NCBI GenBank assembly: GCA_016717285.1
Contig: JADKFU010000001.1
Location: forward strand, 682,001 to 746,000
Length of the DNA: 64,000 nucleotides
Direction: 5' to 3'
Origin: Chitinophagaceae bacterium
Lineage (GTDB): Bacteria > Bacteroidota > Bacteroidia > Chitinophagales > UBA10324
Below, in pieces: positions 8,749 to 16,585 of this stretch (the first letter of the stretch is position 1; each line of letters opens with the position of its first letter). Both the position numbers and the translations under genes were made by a program. The notes beneath the pieces were generated by a model, which saw nothing but the letters and a program-made list of their open reading frames with translations, did not search any database and had not been told where the DNA came from.

Positions 8749-9590
8749 AAAATTATTTATCTCTTATAAAATTCAGTCATACGGTCTTTGCGCTTCCATT
8801 CGCGATGATTGGTTTTTTTCTGGCGGTTTGGTTGGAGGGATTTCCATTCAGTTGGCAGAAATTGCTGTTGGTGCTTGGCTGTATGGTATTTGCAAGAAGT
8901 GCCGCCATGGCGTTTAACAGGCTGATTGATGAACAATATGATCGTAAAAATCCACGTACAGCGCAACGTGAAATTCCGGCAGGCATCATTTCCCGGTCTG
9001 CTGCAGCAATCTTTACGGTGGCTTGCATCATCGCATTTATAAGCTGCACTTATTTTATTAACCCACTTTGCTTTTATCTTTCTCCAATAGCACTGATCAT
9101 AATTCTCGGATACAGTTATACAAAGCGTTTTACAGATTTTTCACATTTTGTTTTAGGTCTTGGATTGGCACTTGCTCCCGTTGGCGCTTATCTCGCGGTT
9201 ACAGGTTTCTTCAGCATCTTGCCTGTTCTACTGGGTATTGCTGTATTGTGCTGGGTGAGCGGTTTCGACATAATTTATGCATTACAGGATGTCTCCTTCG
9301 ACAAAGAGCAATCGCTGCATTCTGTGCCTGTTTGGATGGGGCAGAAAAAAGCATTAATGATATCCTCGCTTGTTCATCTTTTAAGCATTGTCGCTTTAAC
9401 TGCAGTTGGAATGCTCGGTCATTTCGGTGGCTGGTATTGGGCCGGCTGGATCATCTTCACGGCATTGCTCTTTTATCAGCATTCCATTGTGAAACCCAAC
9501 GATCTCGCAAGAGTGAATGTCGCATTCTTCACTACGAACGGTGTGGCAAGTGTTATTTTTGCCATCTTTGTTTTGATCGACATTTTTTAA
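8745..9590 (+). CDS. UbiA-family prenyltransferase, MqnP-like
   Basis: This 281-residue polytopic membrane enzyme has about eight or nine helices. The two Asp-rich prenyl-diphosphate/Mg motifs are visible: NRLIDEQYD (Asn58, Asp62, Asp66) and DIIYALQD (Asp175 to Asp182). NPRTAQREIPAG right after the first motif is typical of the group called MqnP or 'putative 4-hydroxybenzoate polyprenyltransferase', which prenylates an aromatic acid in futalosine-type menaquinone synthesis. A role in menaquinone synthesis is inferred, since Bacteroidota use menaquinone; no other mqn/men gene is in the window. It is coupled to the upstream DUF1573 gene by a 4-bp overlap and followed after 9 bp by ruvX. Confidence 0.88.
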   Translation: MKNYLSLIKFSHTVFALPFAMIGFFLAVWLEGFPFSWQKLLLVLGCMVFARSAAMAFNRLIDEQYDRKNPRTAQREIPAGIISRSAAAIFTVACIIAFISCTYFINPLCFYLSPIALIIILGYSYTKRFTDFSHFVLGLGLALAPVGAYLAVTGFFSILPVLLGIAVLCWVSGFDIIYALQDVSFDKEQSLHSVPVWMGQKKALMISSLVHLLSIVALTAVGMLGHFGGWYWAGWIIFTALLFYQHSIVKPNDLARVNVAFFTTNGVASVIFAIFVLIDIF

Positions 9591-9599
9591 CCCACTCAC

Positions 9600-10016
9600 T
9601 TGGCCCGGATTCTTGCATTGGATTATGGAAAAAAGCGAACCGGAATCGCTGTTTCAGATCCACTGCAGATTATTGCGACTGCTTTAGAAACCATTGAAAC
9701 TCCTCAGATTTTCAGCTTTCTGCACTCCTATTTTCTTCGGGAAGCAGTGGAATGTATTGTGGTAGGTGAACCAAAAAACATGAATAATACACCTTCAGAA
9801 ATAAGTGGTGACATCAATAATTTCATTGCTTCCTTTCAGCAAAAATTTCCGGCTGTTCCTGTAAAAAGAATAGATGAGCGATTTACTTCGAAAATTGCGA
9901 GTCAGACAATTTTAGCTGCAGGAAAGAACAAAAAGGCGCGAAGAGACAAATCTTTAGTTGATAAAGTCAGCGCTGTAATAATTTTACAATCATACTTAGC
10001 GTCCATTCAAAAATGA
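9600..10016 (+). CDS. ruvX: Holliday junction resolvase-like YqgF/RuvX
   Basis: This 138-residue RNase H-fold protein is the size usual for YqgF/RuvX, a family implicated in pre-16S rRNA 5' maturation and proposed as a Holliday junction resolvase. The first catalytic Asp is in LALDYGKKRTGIAVSD, VVGEPKN follows mid-protein, and DERFTS carries the later acidic residue. The start must be TTG: no ATG precedes the conserved first strand, and TTG gives the normal N-terminus. It lies 9 bp after the prenyltransferase and overlaps def by 4 bp (ATGA), so these genes are almost certainly one transcript. Confidence 0.93.
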   Translation: MARILALDYGKKRTGIAVSDPLQIIATALETIETPQIFSFLHSYFLREAVECIVVGEPKNMNNTPSEISGDINNFIASFQQKFPAVPVKRIDERFTSKIASQTILAAGKNKKARRDKSLVDKVSAVIILQSYLASIQK

Positions 10017-10600
10017 TACTACCGATAATAGCTTATGGTGATCCATTGTTGCGGAAAAAAGCTTCCGGCATCCACAACGATTATCCGCAATTAACCTCGC
10101 TGATTGAAAACATGTTTGAAACAATGTACGCTGCGAGCGGTATTGGACTTGCAGCTCCACAGGTTGGTCACTCTATCCGTTTATTTATTGTGGATACAGT
10201 TCCTGTACTTAAGAATCTGGATAAAGAAGATCCGGAGCATGATTTTAAAGGTGAAAAAGGATTGCTGCAGGTATTTATCAATGCCAAAGCGATTGAGAAA
10301 GATGGTGAGGAATGGCGTTACAATGAAGGTTGTCTGAGTATCCCGAAAATCAGGGAGGATGTTGAACGCCCGGATGAAATTACACTGGAATATCAGGATG
10401 AAAATTTCAAGCACCACCGTAAGGTTTTCAGCGGACTGGCCGGAAGAGTGATTCAACATGAGTACGATCACATTGAAGGTATCCTTTTCACCGACCACTT
10501 AAAGCCACTCAAAAAGCGGATGCTGAAAAAGAAAATGGAAAATATTTCCAAAGGACTGGTGGAAGTAGATTACAAAATGAAATTTCCGCAAAAGAAATAA
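10013..10600 (+). CDS. def: peptide deformylase
   Basis: Def removes the formyl group from the initiator methionine of new proteins. All three signature motifs are present: GIGLAAPQ (residues 43-50), EGCLSIP with metal ligand Cys107, and QHEYDHIEG with His149, Glu150 and His153. At 195 residues it is slightly longer than the E. coli enzyme because of a charged insert around 65-82, common in Bacteroidota. Translation is likely coupled to ruvX through the ATGA overlap. It is the last gene of the run, with only 17 bp to the convergent gene and no hairpin between them. Confidence 0.97.
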   Translation: MILPIIAYGDPLLRKKASGIHNDYPQLTSLIENMFETMYAASGIGLAAPQVGHSIRLFIVDTVPVLKNLDKEDPEHDFKGEKGLLQVFINAKAIEKDGEEWRYNEGCLSIPKIREDVERPDEITLEYQDENFKHHRKVFSGLAGRVIQHEYDHIEGILFTDHLKPLKKRMLKKKMENISKGLVEVDYKMKFPQKK

Positions 10601-10617
10601 TTACAGATACCGTACGA

Positions 10618-11247
10618 TTACTTTTTCTTAAACGCGCCATTCTGCAAGGCATTAAAAAATTGCATCCAGGCGCTCGGGCTCAGAATGGCCTGCGGACGAT
10701 ACTGTCCTGCATAGTAATAAGTGCTGGAATAATTTTGCAGAGATTGTGTTGCACTGAGTGTTCCATCCTTCAAAGTTTCCCCCAACTCCTGGAGTTTATT
10801 GGCATCCAGATTTTTTCTTGCGCGTTCGAGGTCATCATCAGGAATATTGAGATGCACAAAGGCATCCCGGAACTGATCTTTTGAAAACCAGGGATAGACT
10901 CTTGCTTCAGGAAGCATGCTTACGTCCGGTTCGAGGAAAATCAGCGCAGTATAACTTTCCTTATCAGGAATATCAGGTACCACCACCAATCCCTTTTTAT
11001 AACCCACCGAGCTAATTTCAATGGTATCGCCCACACGGGAAGCAAAAGTGAAAAAACCCTGGAAGTTGGCGATGGAACCAAGCCGGATGCTTCGGTTATA
11101 CACACTGGCAAAAGGTACCGGTGTGGTGGCAGAATCGGTGGAAAGCACAACACCGCTGTATTGAATCAGACGGGGACTTTGTGCCATTACCGGCTTACAT
11201 TCAATAATCGACAGCAATGAGATGATAATGCAAAAAAGTTTTTTCAT
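10618..11247 (-). CDS. secreted protein with carboxypeptidase-like regulatory domain
   Basis: This 209-residue protein has a signal peptide (hydrophobic residues 6-15, cleavage after MAQ at 21-23). A CarboxypepD_reg-like beta-sandwich follows at about 28-105 (YSGVVLSTD, PVPFASVYNRS, FQGFFTFASRVGDTIEISSVGYKK). This fold is the usual N-terminal extension of TonB receptors but also occurs alone in Bacteroidota periplasmic or outer-membrane proteins. The C-terminal 100 residues have no family I recognise; they are charged and then Tyr/Ser-rich. It is probably a single-gene unit driven by the -7 word just upstream. Confidence 0.8.
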   Translation of the reverse strand: MKKLFCIIISLLSIIECKPVMAQSPRLIQYSGVVLSTDSATTPVPFASVYNRSIRLGSIANFQGFFTFASRVGDTIEISSVGYKKGLVVVPDIPDKESYTALIFLEPDVSMLPEARVYPWFSKDQFRDAFVHLNIPDDDLERARKNLDANKLQELGETLKDGTLSATQSLQNYSSTYYYAGQYRPQAILSPSAWMQFFNALQNGAFKKK

Positions 11248-11255
11248 TCAGGATT

Positions 11256-11263
11256 CAAACCTA
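11256..11263 (-). promoter_or_regulatory. Bacteroidota -7 promoter element (minus strand)
   Basis: TAGGTTTG on the minus strand matches TAnnTTTG and ends 8 bases ahead of the ATG of the regulatory-domain gene, implying a very short leader. Confidence 0.5.
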
Positions 11264-11419
11264 AGGGATTTCGTGGCAATAATAAAAAATTAGGTCGAGC
11301 TGAAGACTACAACGTTCATCTATGATGGACAATATCCAGCCGTTTAATTCTTTTGCGGTTACAAAAATGAGTGCTCAATGAGGGAGAAGTTGGCGGTTGT
11401 CCGGCAAATTGGCCTATAT

Positions 11420-11989
11420 TCAATGCATGTATTTCTTCATCGATTGGAAACCAATAGCAGACTGCACAAAGAAATACAATCCTACAGGCCAGGCAATAAA
11501 AATGACAGCGAGAATAAAAAAAATGCCTACTCCTTGTTTAGCCATCACCATGGTTACAAACGGAGTGATGAGCATTATGGCACCAATGATCATGAACACA
11601 ATCAAAGTAGGGTAGCTGTATAAATAAGTATTCCTGTAAAATTTTGTGTTGAAAAATTCTTTGGCAGATAATGCTGCATGCTGCGCAGCCCTTGTTCTTG
11701 CTGCATTCACCCAATAATAGTATACCTCATATTGAAGCGGATCTTTTGTGGTCTGATAATCTTCCAGGTAGATCTCGTGTGTATTCTTGTGTATCAGTAT
11801 TTCATAAGCCTCATTCACCAGAATAAAATTATCAAGTGAATTTGATGAACGGTTAATAGCCGGATGATATTCATTTGCTTTTTGACGATATGCCCGCTTG
11901 ATCTCCATCTCACTGGCATCTTTTGGAATCCCCAGAATTGCAAAATAATCAGGAAGCATAAGCACTAATTTGCCTGAAAAATTAGGCAA
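11420..11989 (-). CDS. J-domain membrane protein with altered HPD motif
   Basis: The N-terminal part reads DYFAILGIPKDASEMEIKRA and continues with helix II and a clear helix III (NFILVNEAYEIL), a textbook J-domain outline. The invariant His-Pro-Asp that stimulates DnaK ATPase is replaced by His-Pro-Ala (codon GCT). After about residue 110 come two or three membrane helices (LIVFMIIGAIMLITPFV, IFFILAVIFIAWPVGLYFF). Without the Asp a normal Hsp70 co-chaperone function is doubtful; it may be a J-like scaffold. The ATG at 11959 (residue 11) is an alternative start giving the usual J-domain N-terminus. It stands alone, divergent from gcvP. Confidence 0.8.
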   Translation of the reverse strand: MPNFSGKLVLMLPDYFAILGIPKDASEMEIKRAYRQKANEYHPAINRSSNSLDNFILVNEAYEILIHKNTHEIYLEDYQTTKDPLQYEVYYYWVNAARTRAAQHAALSAKEFFNTKFYRNTYLYSYPTLIVFMIIGAIMLITPFVTMVMAKQGVGIFFILAVIFIAWPVGLYFFVQSAIGFQSMKKYMH

Positions 11990-12118
11990 TAATTATAGAA
12001 TTTCAAATGATCAGTAAAAATATTTTGAGCGCTACTTTCACATGTTTGATTAAAACTTAAGTTATTCACACGATCAGTTGCTATCTGATCTGATCTAAAA
12101 TCTTCAAATCTTATCACT

Positions 12119-12126
12119 TAACTTTG
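12119..12126 (+). promoter_or_regulatory. Bacteroidota -7 promoter element for gcvP
   Basis: TAACTTTG is an exact TAnnTTTG match, 23 bases ahead of the gcvP ATG. I saw no glycine-riboswitch-like structure in the 160-bp leader region. Confidence 0.6.
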
Positions 12127-12149
12127 CCCACTCAAAAACAAAAAGTAAC

Positions 12150-15035
12150 ATGGGTTACATCATTCCAAAAGGATTTGCTTCACGCCACATTGGAGTAAAC
12201 GACACGGATATTAAAGAAATGCTAGAGGTAATCGGCGCGGATTCACTCGATGAGCTGATTGCTGAAGTTGTTCCAGAGAATATAAATAATAAAAAGGCCC
12301 TGAATATCGGATCCGCGGTTTCTGAACAGGAATATCTTGAGTCAATCCGCGCAATCGCGAAAAAAAATAAACTGTTCCGGACTTATATTGGTATGGGTTA
12401 CTACAATACGTTCACGCCTCCGGCCATACTTCGTAATCTTTTTGAAAATCCGGGTTGGTACACCCAGTATACACCTTACCAGGCGGAAATTGCCCAGGGC
12501 CGGTTAGAATCATTGCTTAACTTTCAAACAATGGTAATTGATCTTACGGGAATGGAAGTTGCCAATGCATCTTTGCTGGATGAGAGTACTGCAGCAGCAG
12601 AGGCCATGATCATGCTCTTTCATGACCGGGAGAAAAATGAGGAGCATAAAAACATTTTTTTTGTATCTGAAAAAGTATTTCCACAAACAATCGACCTATT
12701 AAAAACGCGCTCAGCTCCACTTGGAATAAAATTGCTGGTGGGTGATCATGAAACCATTTCATGGGATCAGCCCTTCTACGGCGCAATCGTTCAGTATCCT
12801 GATGGAGATGGTGAGGCAACAGATTATTCAGCATTCATTCATGAAGCGCATCAGTCCGGTGTAAGAGTGGTGATGGCGGCCGACTTGCTGGCTTTGACTT
12901 TGATGAAATCGCCCGGCGAATTAGGTGCTGATGTAGCAGTTGGTTCTGCACAGCGCTTTGGTGTGCCACTTGGTTATGGCGGCCCGCATGCTGCATATTT
13001 TGCTACCAGGGATGCCTATAAACGTCAAATGCCTGGTCGCATCATCGGAGTTTCGATTGATGCTGATGGCAATCAGGCTTTCAGAATGGCGCTTCAAACG
13101 CGTGAGCAACATATCAAACGGGAAAAGGCAACTTCCAATATTTGCACTGCTCAGGCGCTGCTGGCTAACATGGCTGCTATGTATGCTGTATATCATGGCC
13201 CTGAAGGATTAAAGGAAATTGCATTGACGATACATAATCATACTGTATCGCTTGCGCAGCGACTTGGACAATTAGGAGTCATCCAGGAAAACAGTTTTTA
13301 TTTCGATACGCTGAAACTTGATACTGATACAATACCGGTAAATGAAATAAAGAGACTAGCTGAAAAAGCAGGTATCAATTTCAGGTATTTTGACGCAGGT
13401 GAAATAGGAATTTCACTCGATGAAACCGTTGGTACAAAAGAGGTGGATGCTATTGTAAGCGTTTTTTCAAAGGCAGCAGGAAAGGAGCAGCCTATGGAAA
13501 TTACTGAGGAATTAAATCTGAGAACCAACCCTGATTTGGTGCGCGAATCTACCTATCTGACGCATCCTGTTTTCAACAGGCATCATTCAGAAAGTCAGTT
13601 GATGAGGTACATGAAGTCATTGGAAAACAAAGACTTATCTTTAAATACCTCAATGATTTCATTGGGTTCATGTACAATGAAGCTGAATGCTGCCAGCGAG
13701 ATGATTCCGGTTAGCTTTCCTGAATTTTCTCAGTTGCACCCGTTCGTTCCACTCAACCAGGCCAGCGGCTATCAACAGATCATTAAAGAACTTGAAAAGG
13801 ATCTTTGCAGGATAACAGGTTTTCCCGCCTGTTCACTCCAACCCAATTCCGGTGCTCAGGGAGAGTATGCAGGTTTAATGGTAATCATGGCCTATCATCA
13901 TCACAGAGGAGACCGCCATCGAAATGTAGCATTGATTCCCTCTTCTGCTCATGGAACCAATCCTGCAAGCGCTGTAATGGCAGGTATGAAAGTAGTGGTG
14001 GTGAAGTGTGATGAAGAAGGCAATGTGGAGGTGAATGATTTAAAAGCCAAAGCGATCGAGCACAAAAATGAGCTTGCAGCTTTGCTGATTACCTATCCAT
14101 CAACACATGGAGTTTTTGAAGAACGGATTAAGGAAATCTGCAATATTATTCATAAGAATGGTGGTCTGGTTTACATGGACGGAGCCAATATGAATGCACA
14201 GGTTGGTTTAACAAGTCCGGCTGCAATTGGTGCAGATGTGAATCATATAAACCTGCACAAAACTTTCAGTATTCCACATGGTGGAGGCGGACCAGGCATG
14301 GGACCTATTTGCGTGGCCAAACATCTTGCTCCATACTTACCGTCACATCCGGTGGTGCGGGTGGGTGGTGAAAAGGGCATCACTGCAGTTTCAGCCGCTC
14401 CCTGGGGAAGCGCGAGCATTTTGCTTATTTCATATGGTTACATCAAAATGTTGGGAAGCGAAGGTTGTACACTTGCTACTAAAATTGCAATCTTCAATGC
14501 AAACTACATTAAGTCGCGGCTTGAAAAACAATATGCGATACTTTATAAAGGTAGTAAGGGAAGATGCGCACATGAGATGATTGTTGATATGCGCGAATTT
14601 AAGAAACATGGTATTGAAGTAGAAGACATTGCAAAGCGCTTGATAGATTATGGATTTCATGCGCCAACCGTTTCATTTCCGGTGCCGGGAACCATGATGA
14701 TTGAACCAACTGAAAGTGAAGACAGGGCAGAACTTGACAGGTTCTGTAATGCATTGCTTTCCATTCGGGAAGAGATTCAGGAAATAATTGATGGCGAGGT
14801 TGATAAAGTTGACAACGTTTTAAAGAATGCGCCTCATACCATTCGGGAAGTAACGGCTGATGATTGGAATCATGCTTATTCAAGAACCAAAGCAGCTTAT
14901 CCGCTTGCTTACCTGGTTCAGCACAAATTTTGGGCAACTGTGGCCAGGATCAACAATACTTATGGTGACCGTAATTTGGTTTGTACATGCCCGCCGATCG
15001 AAGCGTATTCTGAAGAAGTTGCAACGGGAATATAA
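12150..15035 (+). CDS. gcvP: glycine dehydrogenase (aminomethyl-transferring), P protein
   Basis: This PLP enzyme of the glycine cleavage system decarboxylates glycine and passes the aminomethyl group to lipoyl-GcvH. At 961 residues it is the long homodimer type, with alpha and beta halves fused. The N-terminal half starts FASRHIGVNDTDI; the C-terminal half carries the PLP lysine Lys704 in HINLHKTFSIPHGGGGPG. GSCTMKLNAASEM and SSAHGTNPASA are further family signatures. No other gcv gene is nearby, so GcvT/GcvH are elsewhere; lipA, needed to make the lipoyl group, is at 54.5 kb. Transcription ends at the strong hairpin shared with the convergent DUF1573 gene. Confidence 0.98.
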   Translation: MGYIIPKGFASRHIGVNDTDIKEMLEVIGADSLDELIAEVVPENINNKKALNIGSAVSEQEYLESIRAIAKKNKLFRTYIGMGYYNTFTPPAILRNLFENPGWYTQYTPYQAEIAQGRLESLLNFQTMVIDLTGMEVANASLLDESTAAAEAMIMLFHDREKNEEHKNIFFVSEKVFPQTIDLLKTRSAPLGIKLLVGDHETISWDQPFYGAIVQYPDGDGEATDYSAFIHEAHQSGVRVVMAADLLALTLMKSPGELGADVAVGSAQRFGVPLGYGGPHAAYFATRDAYKRQMPGRIIGVSIDADGNQAFRMALQTREQHIKREKATSNICTAQALLANMAAMYAVYHGPEGLKEIALTIHNHTVSLAQRLGQLGVIQENSFYFDTLKLDTDTIPVNEIKRLAEKAGINFRYFDAGEIGISLDETVGTKEVDAIVSVFSKAAGKEQPMEITEELNLRTNPDLVRESTYLTHPVFNRHHSESQLMRYMKSLENKDLSLNTSMISLGSCTMKLNAASEMIPVSFPEFSQLHPFVPLNQASGYQQIIKELEKDLCRITGFPACSLQPNSGAQGEYAGLMVIMAYHHHRGDRHRNVALIPSSAHGTNPASAVMAGMKVVVVKCDEEGNVEVNDLKAKAIEHKNELAALLITYPSTHGVFEERIKEICNIIHKNGGLVYMDGANMNAQVGLTSPAAIGADVNHINLHKTFSIPHGGGGPGMGPICVAKHLAPYLPSHPVVRVGGEKGITAVSAAPWGSASILLISYGYIKMLGSEGCTLATKIAIFNANYIKSRLEKQYAILYKGSKGRCAHEMIVDMREFKKHGIEVEDIAKRLIDYGFHAPTVSFPVPGTMMIEPTESEDRAELDRFCNALLSIREEIQEIIDGEVDKVDNVLKNAPHTIREVTADDWNHAYSRTKAAYPLAYLVQHKFWATVARINNTYGDRNLVCTCPPIEAYSEEVATGI

Positions 15036-15203
15036 TTCAACATGCTGTTAAGGAAATAGCAGCAGGATTCATTTAGAGTGGCATCATTGCTTTTTTCGAA
15101 TAAAAGTTGGAGTTATCTTAAAACTTAACGCGGCATTAAAGATTTCGTATTTCGCATTATTGAGAACTCTCGTTTTGAATAAGTTCTTTTCATCCTGCTA
15201 AAT

Positions 15204-15240
15204 AAAAAAACTCCGTGAAGATCATTCACGGAGTTTTTTT
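15204..15240. terminator. bidirectional intrinsic terminator
   Basis: A 9-bp perfect stem (15211-15219 with 15225-15233) with a 5-nt loop is bordered by seven A residues on the left and seven T residues on the right. It serves both gcvP and the convergent DUF1573 gene. Confidence 0.92.
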
Positions 15241-15256
15241 ATTTAAAATTCAAAAA

Positions 15257-15724
15257 TTAATTATTCGGTGTGGTCAGCATATTCGGCTGTTTTTCAGGAG
15301 TTGTTTGCTCAGTTTGTGTCTCAACAGTTCCTTTAATGTAAAGCACTTTGGTGGGTGTCTTTGCATTGGAAGTGATCGTGATAGACTTGTTAAATCCACC
15401 CGGATTAGCTGCATTGTACTGAACATTGATCACAGAAGTTTTACCTGGAAGAATGGGTTCTTTAGGCCATTTCGGAGTCGTACAACCGCAGGAAGCCTGC
15501 ACATTACTGATTACGATTGGCTCTTTTCCATTGTTTGAAAACGCAAATTCATAGTTTACCGGAGTTCCTTTAGGAATCTTTCCGAAATCGTGCGTTTCTT
15601 CAGTGAATGTAAAATCACCTGCATTCGGATTAGCAACCGGTGTTGCATTAGGAGCTGCATTTTGTGCAAAACCGTGCAACGCAAAAACAGAAAACAAAGC
15701 GAAAGAGAAAATTACTTTTTTCAT
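15257..15724 (-). CDS. secreted DUF1573 protein (tandem copy 1)
   Basis: This 155-residue protein has a clear signal peptide (FALFSVFALHGFAQ, cleavage near residues 20-21). One DUF1573 domain follows: HDFGKIPKGTPVNYEF, ASCGCTTPKWPKEPILPG and a closing IKGTV strand. A short Gln/Thr/Pro/Asn-rich tail ends the protein. It is about the same size and order of motifs as its neighbour, so the two are tandem duplicates. The CGC pair could form a disulfide or bind metal, but the function is unknown. It lies downstream of the second copy on the same strand with a 91-bp gap and ends at the shared hairpin. Confidence 0.88.
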   Translation of the reverse strand: MKKVIFSFALFSVFALHGFAQNAAPNATPVANPNAGDFTFTEETHDFGKIPKGTPVNYEFAFSNNGKEPIVISNVQASCGCTTPKWPKEPILPGKTSVINVQYNAANPGGFNKSITITSNAKTPTKVLYIKGTVETQTEQTTPEKQPNMLTTPNN

Positions 15725-15815
15725 GATTGTTTAATTTAAAAGGTTAAAAATTAAAAGGTGACGTTAAATGAAAATTCTTGTAGATGATGCCTGTTTTTAA
15801 TAGTATGGTTCAGGT

Positions 15816-16307
15816 TTATTTTTGTTCGTTTGAAGGTGTTGTAGCCGGTGCAGGTGGTTTTGGTAAAACCGTTCCTTTTATTGTTAAGTATTTCGGACTT
15901 GCAGTGTTAGACAACACAGTTATTGTTTTGTTGAAAGCTCCTTCTTTAGCGGCGTTGAAAGTCACTTTTACCGTTCCCGACTTTCCGGAAAGCACAGGTT
16001 CCTTGGTCCATTCAGGAGTGGTGCAACCGCAGGATGCTGTGGACTGGCTAACTATCAATGGTTCTTTACCACTGTTATCAAATGTAAAAACATGTGTTAC
16101 CGGTGTGCCTTGCGGAATCTGACCGAAATCCCATGATTCTTCTTTGAATTTAAATACAGGGGCATTGGGATTTGCTGCTATAGCAGAATCTACCGCCGAA
16201 GTTTGCGTTGCTTTCACGGTAGGGTGCGCTTTCATCGGAGTAATCTTCGAGGATTGTGCCAGGGTAACCACCGGCAAAAAGCAGAAAAGCCAAAGGAATT
16301 TTTTCAT
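15816..16307 (-). CDS. secreted DUF1573 protein (tandem copy 2)
   Basis: This 163-residue exported protein has a signal peptide ending near AQ at 17-18, then a linker. One DUF1573 domain carries WDFGQIPQGTPVTHVF, ASCGCTTPEWTKEPVLSG and YLTIKGTV. It shares the motif spacing of copy 1 almost residue for residue in the domain. The C-terminus is a Pro/Ala/Thr linker with no sorting domain, so it is probably periplasmic. It is the promoter-proximal gene of the pair, with a -7 word 18 bases upstream of its ATG. Confidence 0.88.
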   Translation of the reverse strand: MKKFLWLFCFLPVVTLAQSSKITPMKAHPTVKATQTSAVDSAIAANPNAPVFKFKEESWDFGQIPQGTPVTHVFTFDNSGKEPLIVSQSTASCGCTTPEWTKEPVLSGKSGTVKVTFNAAKEGAFNKTITVLSNTASPKYLTIKGTVLPKPPAPATTPSNEQK

Positions 16308-16325
16308 GTTTTTTTTTTATGTGGC

Positions 16326-16333
16326 CAAAGCTA
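16326..16333 (-). promoter_or_regulatory. Bacteroidota -7 element for the DUF1573 pair
   Basis: TAGCTTTG on the minus strand matches TAnnTTTG. A TTTG lies about 21 bases further upstream, a good -33 partner, and the ATG follows after 18 bases. Confidence 0.65.
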
Positions 16334-16563
16334 TTCATTTGTTGAGTTACCTTCCAAATTAATTAAGAGCGCGGTAAGATTTTTAACAAATTTTTAAGAA
16401 TAAATTCAATCGGTGAATAGAATGGTAACCGTTATTGAATCGCATTGAAAAAACTAATAAGGGTTTCAGACTGCAATGATGTAAAAATGTCAGATGGCTG
16501 ATAGCTTTTAAATAACCTTTGCACGATAAGTTTTCATTACAATATATTAGAGGCGCTTTTTAC

Positions 16564-16571
16564 TATTTTTG
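16564..16571 (+). promoter_or_regulatory. Bacteroidota -7 element for the E1 fusion gene
   Basis: TATTTTTG is an exact TAnnTTTG match, 14 bases ahead of the ATG at 16586. The -33 partner is not obvious. Confidence 0.55.
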
Positions 16572-16585
16572 AAAAAAATCAAAAT

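Noticed and set aside
9068..9697. 209-codon plus-strand frame overlapping ubiA and ruvX
   Set aside because: It is another frame of two well-supported genes; the composition (Cys/Arg/His-rich) is typical of a shadow frame.
12000..12149. Glycine riboswitch ahead of gcvP
   Set aside because: No conserved riboswitch core or tandem aptamer pattern could be seen in the short leader; the promoter word lies only 23 bases from the ATG.
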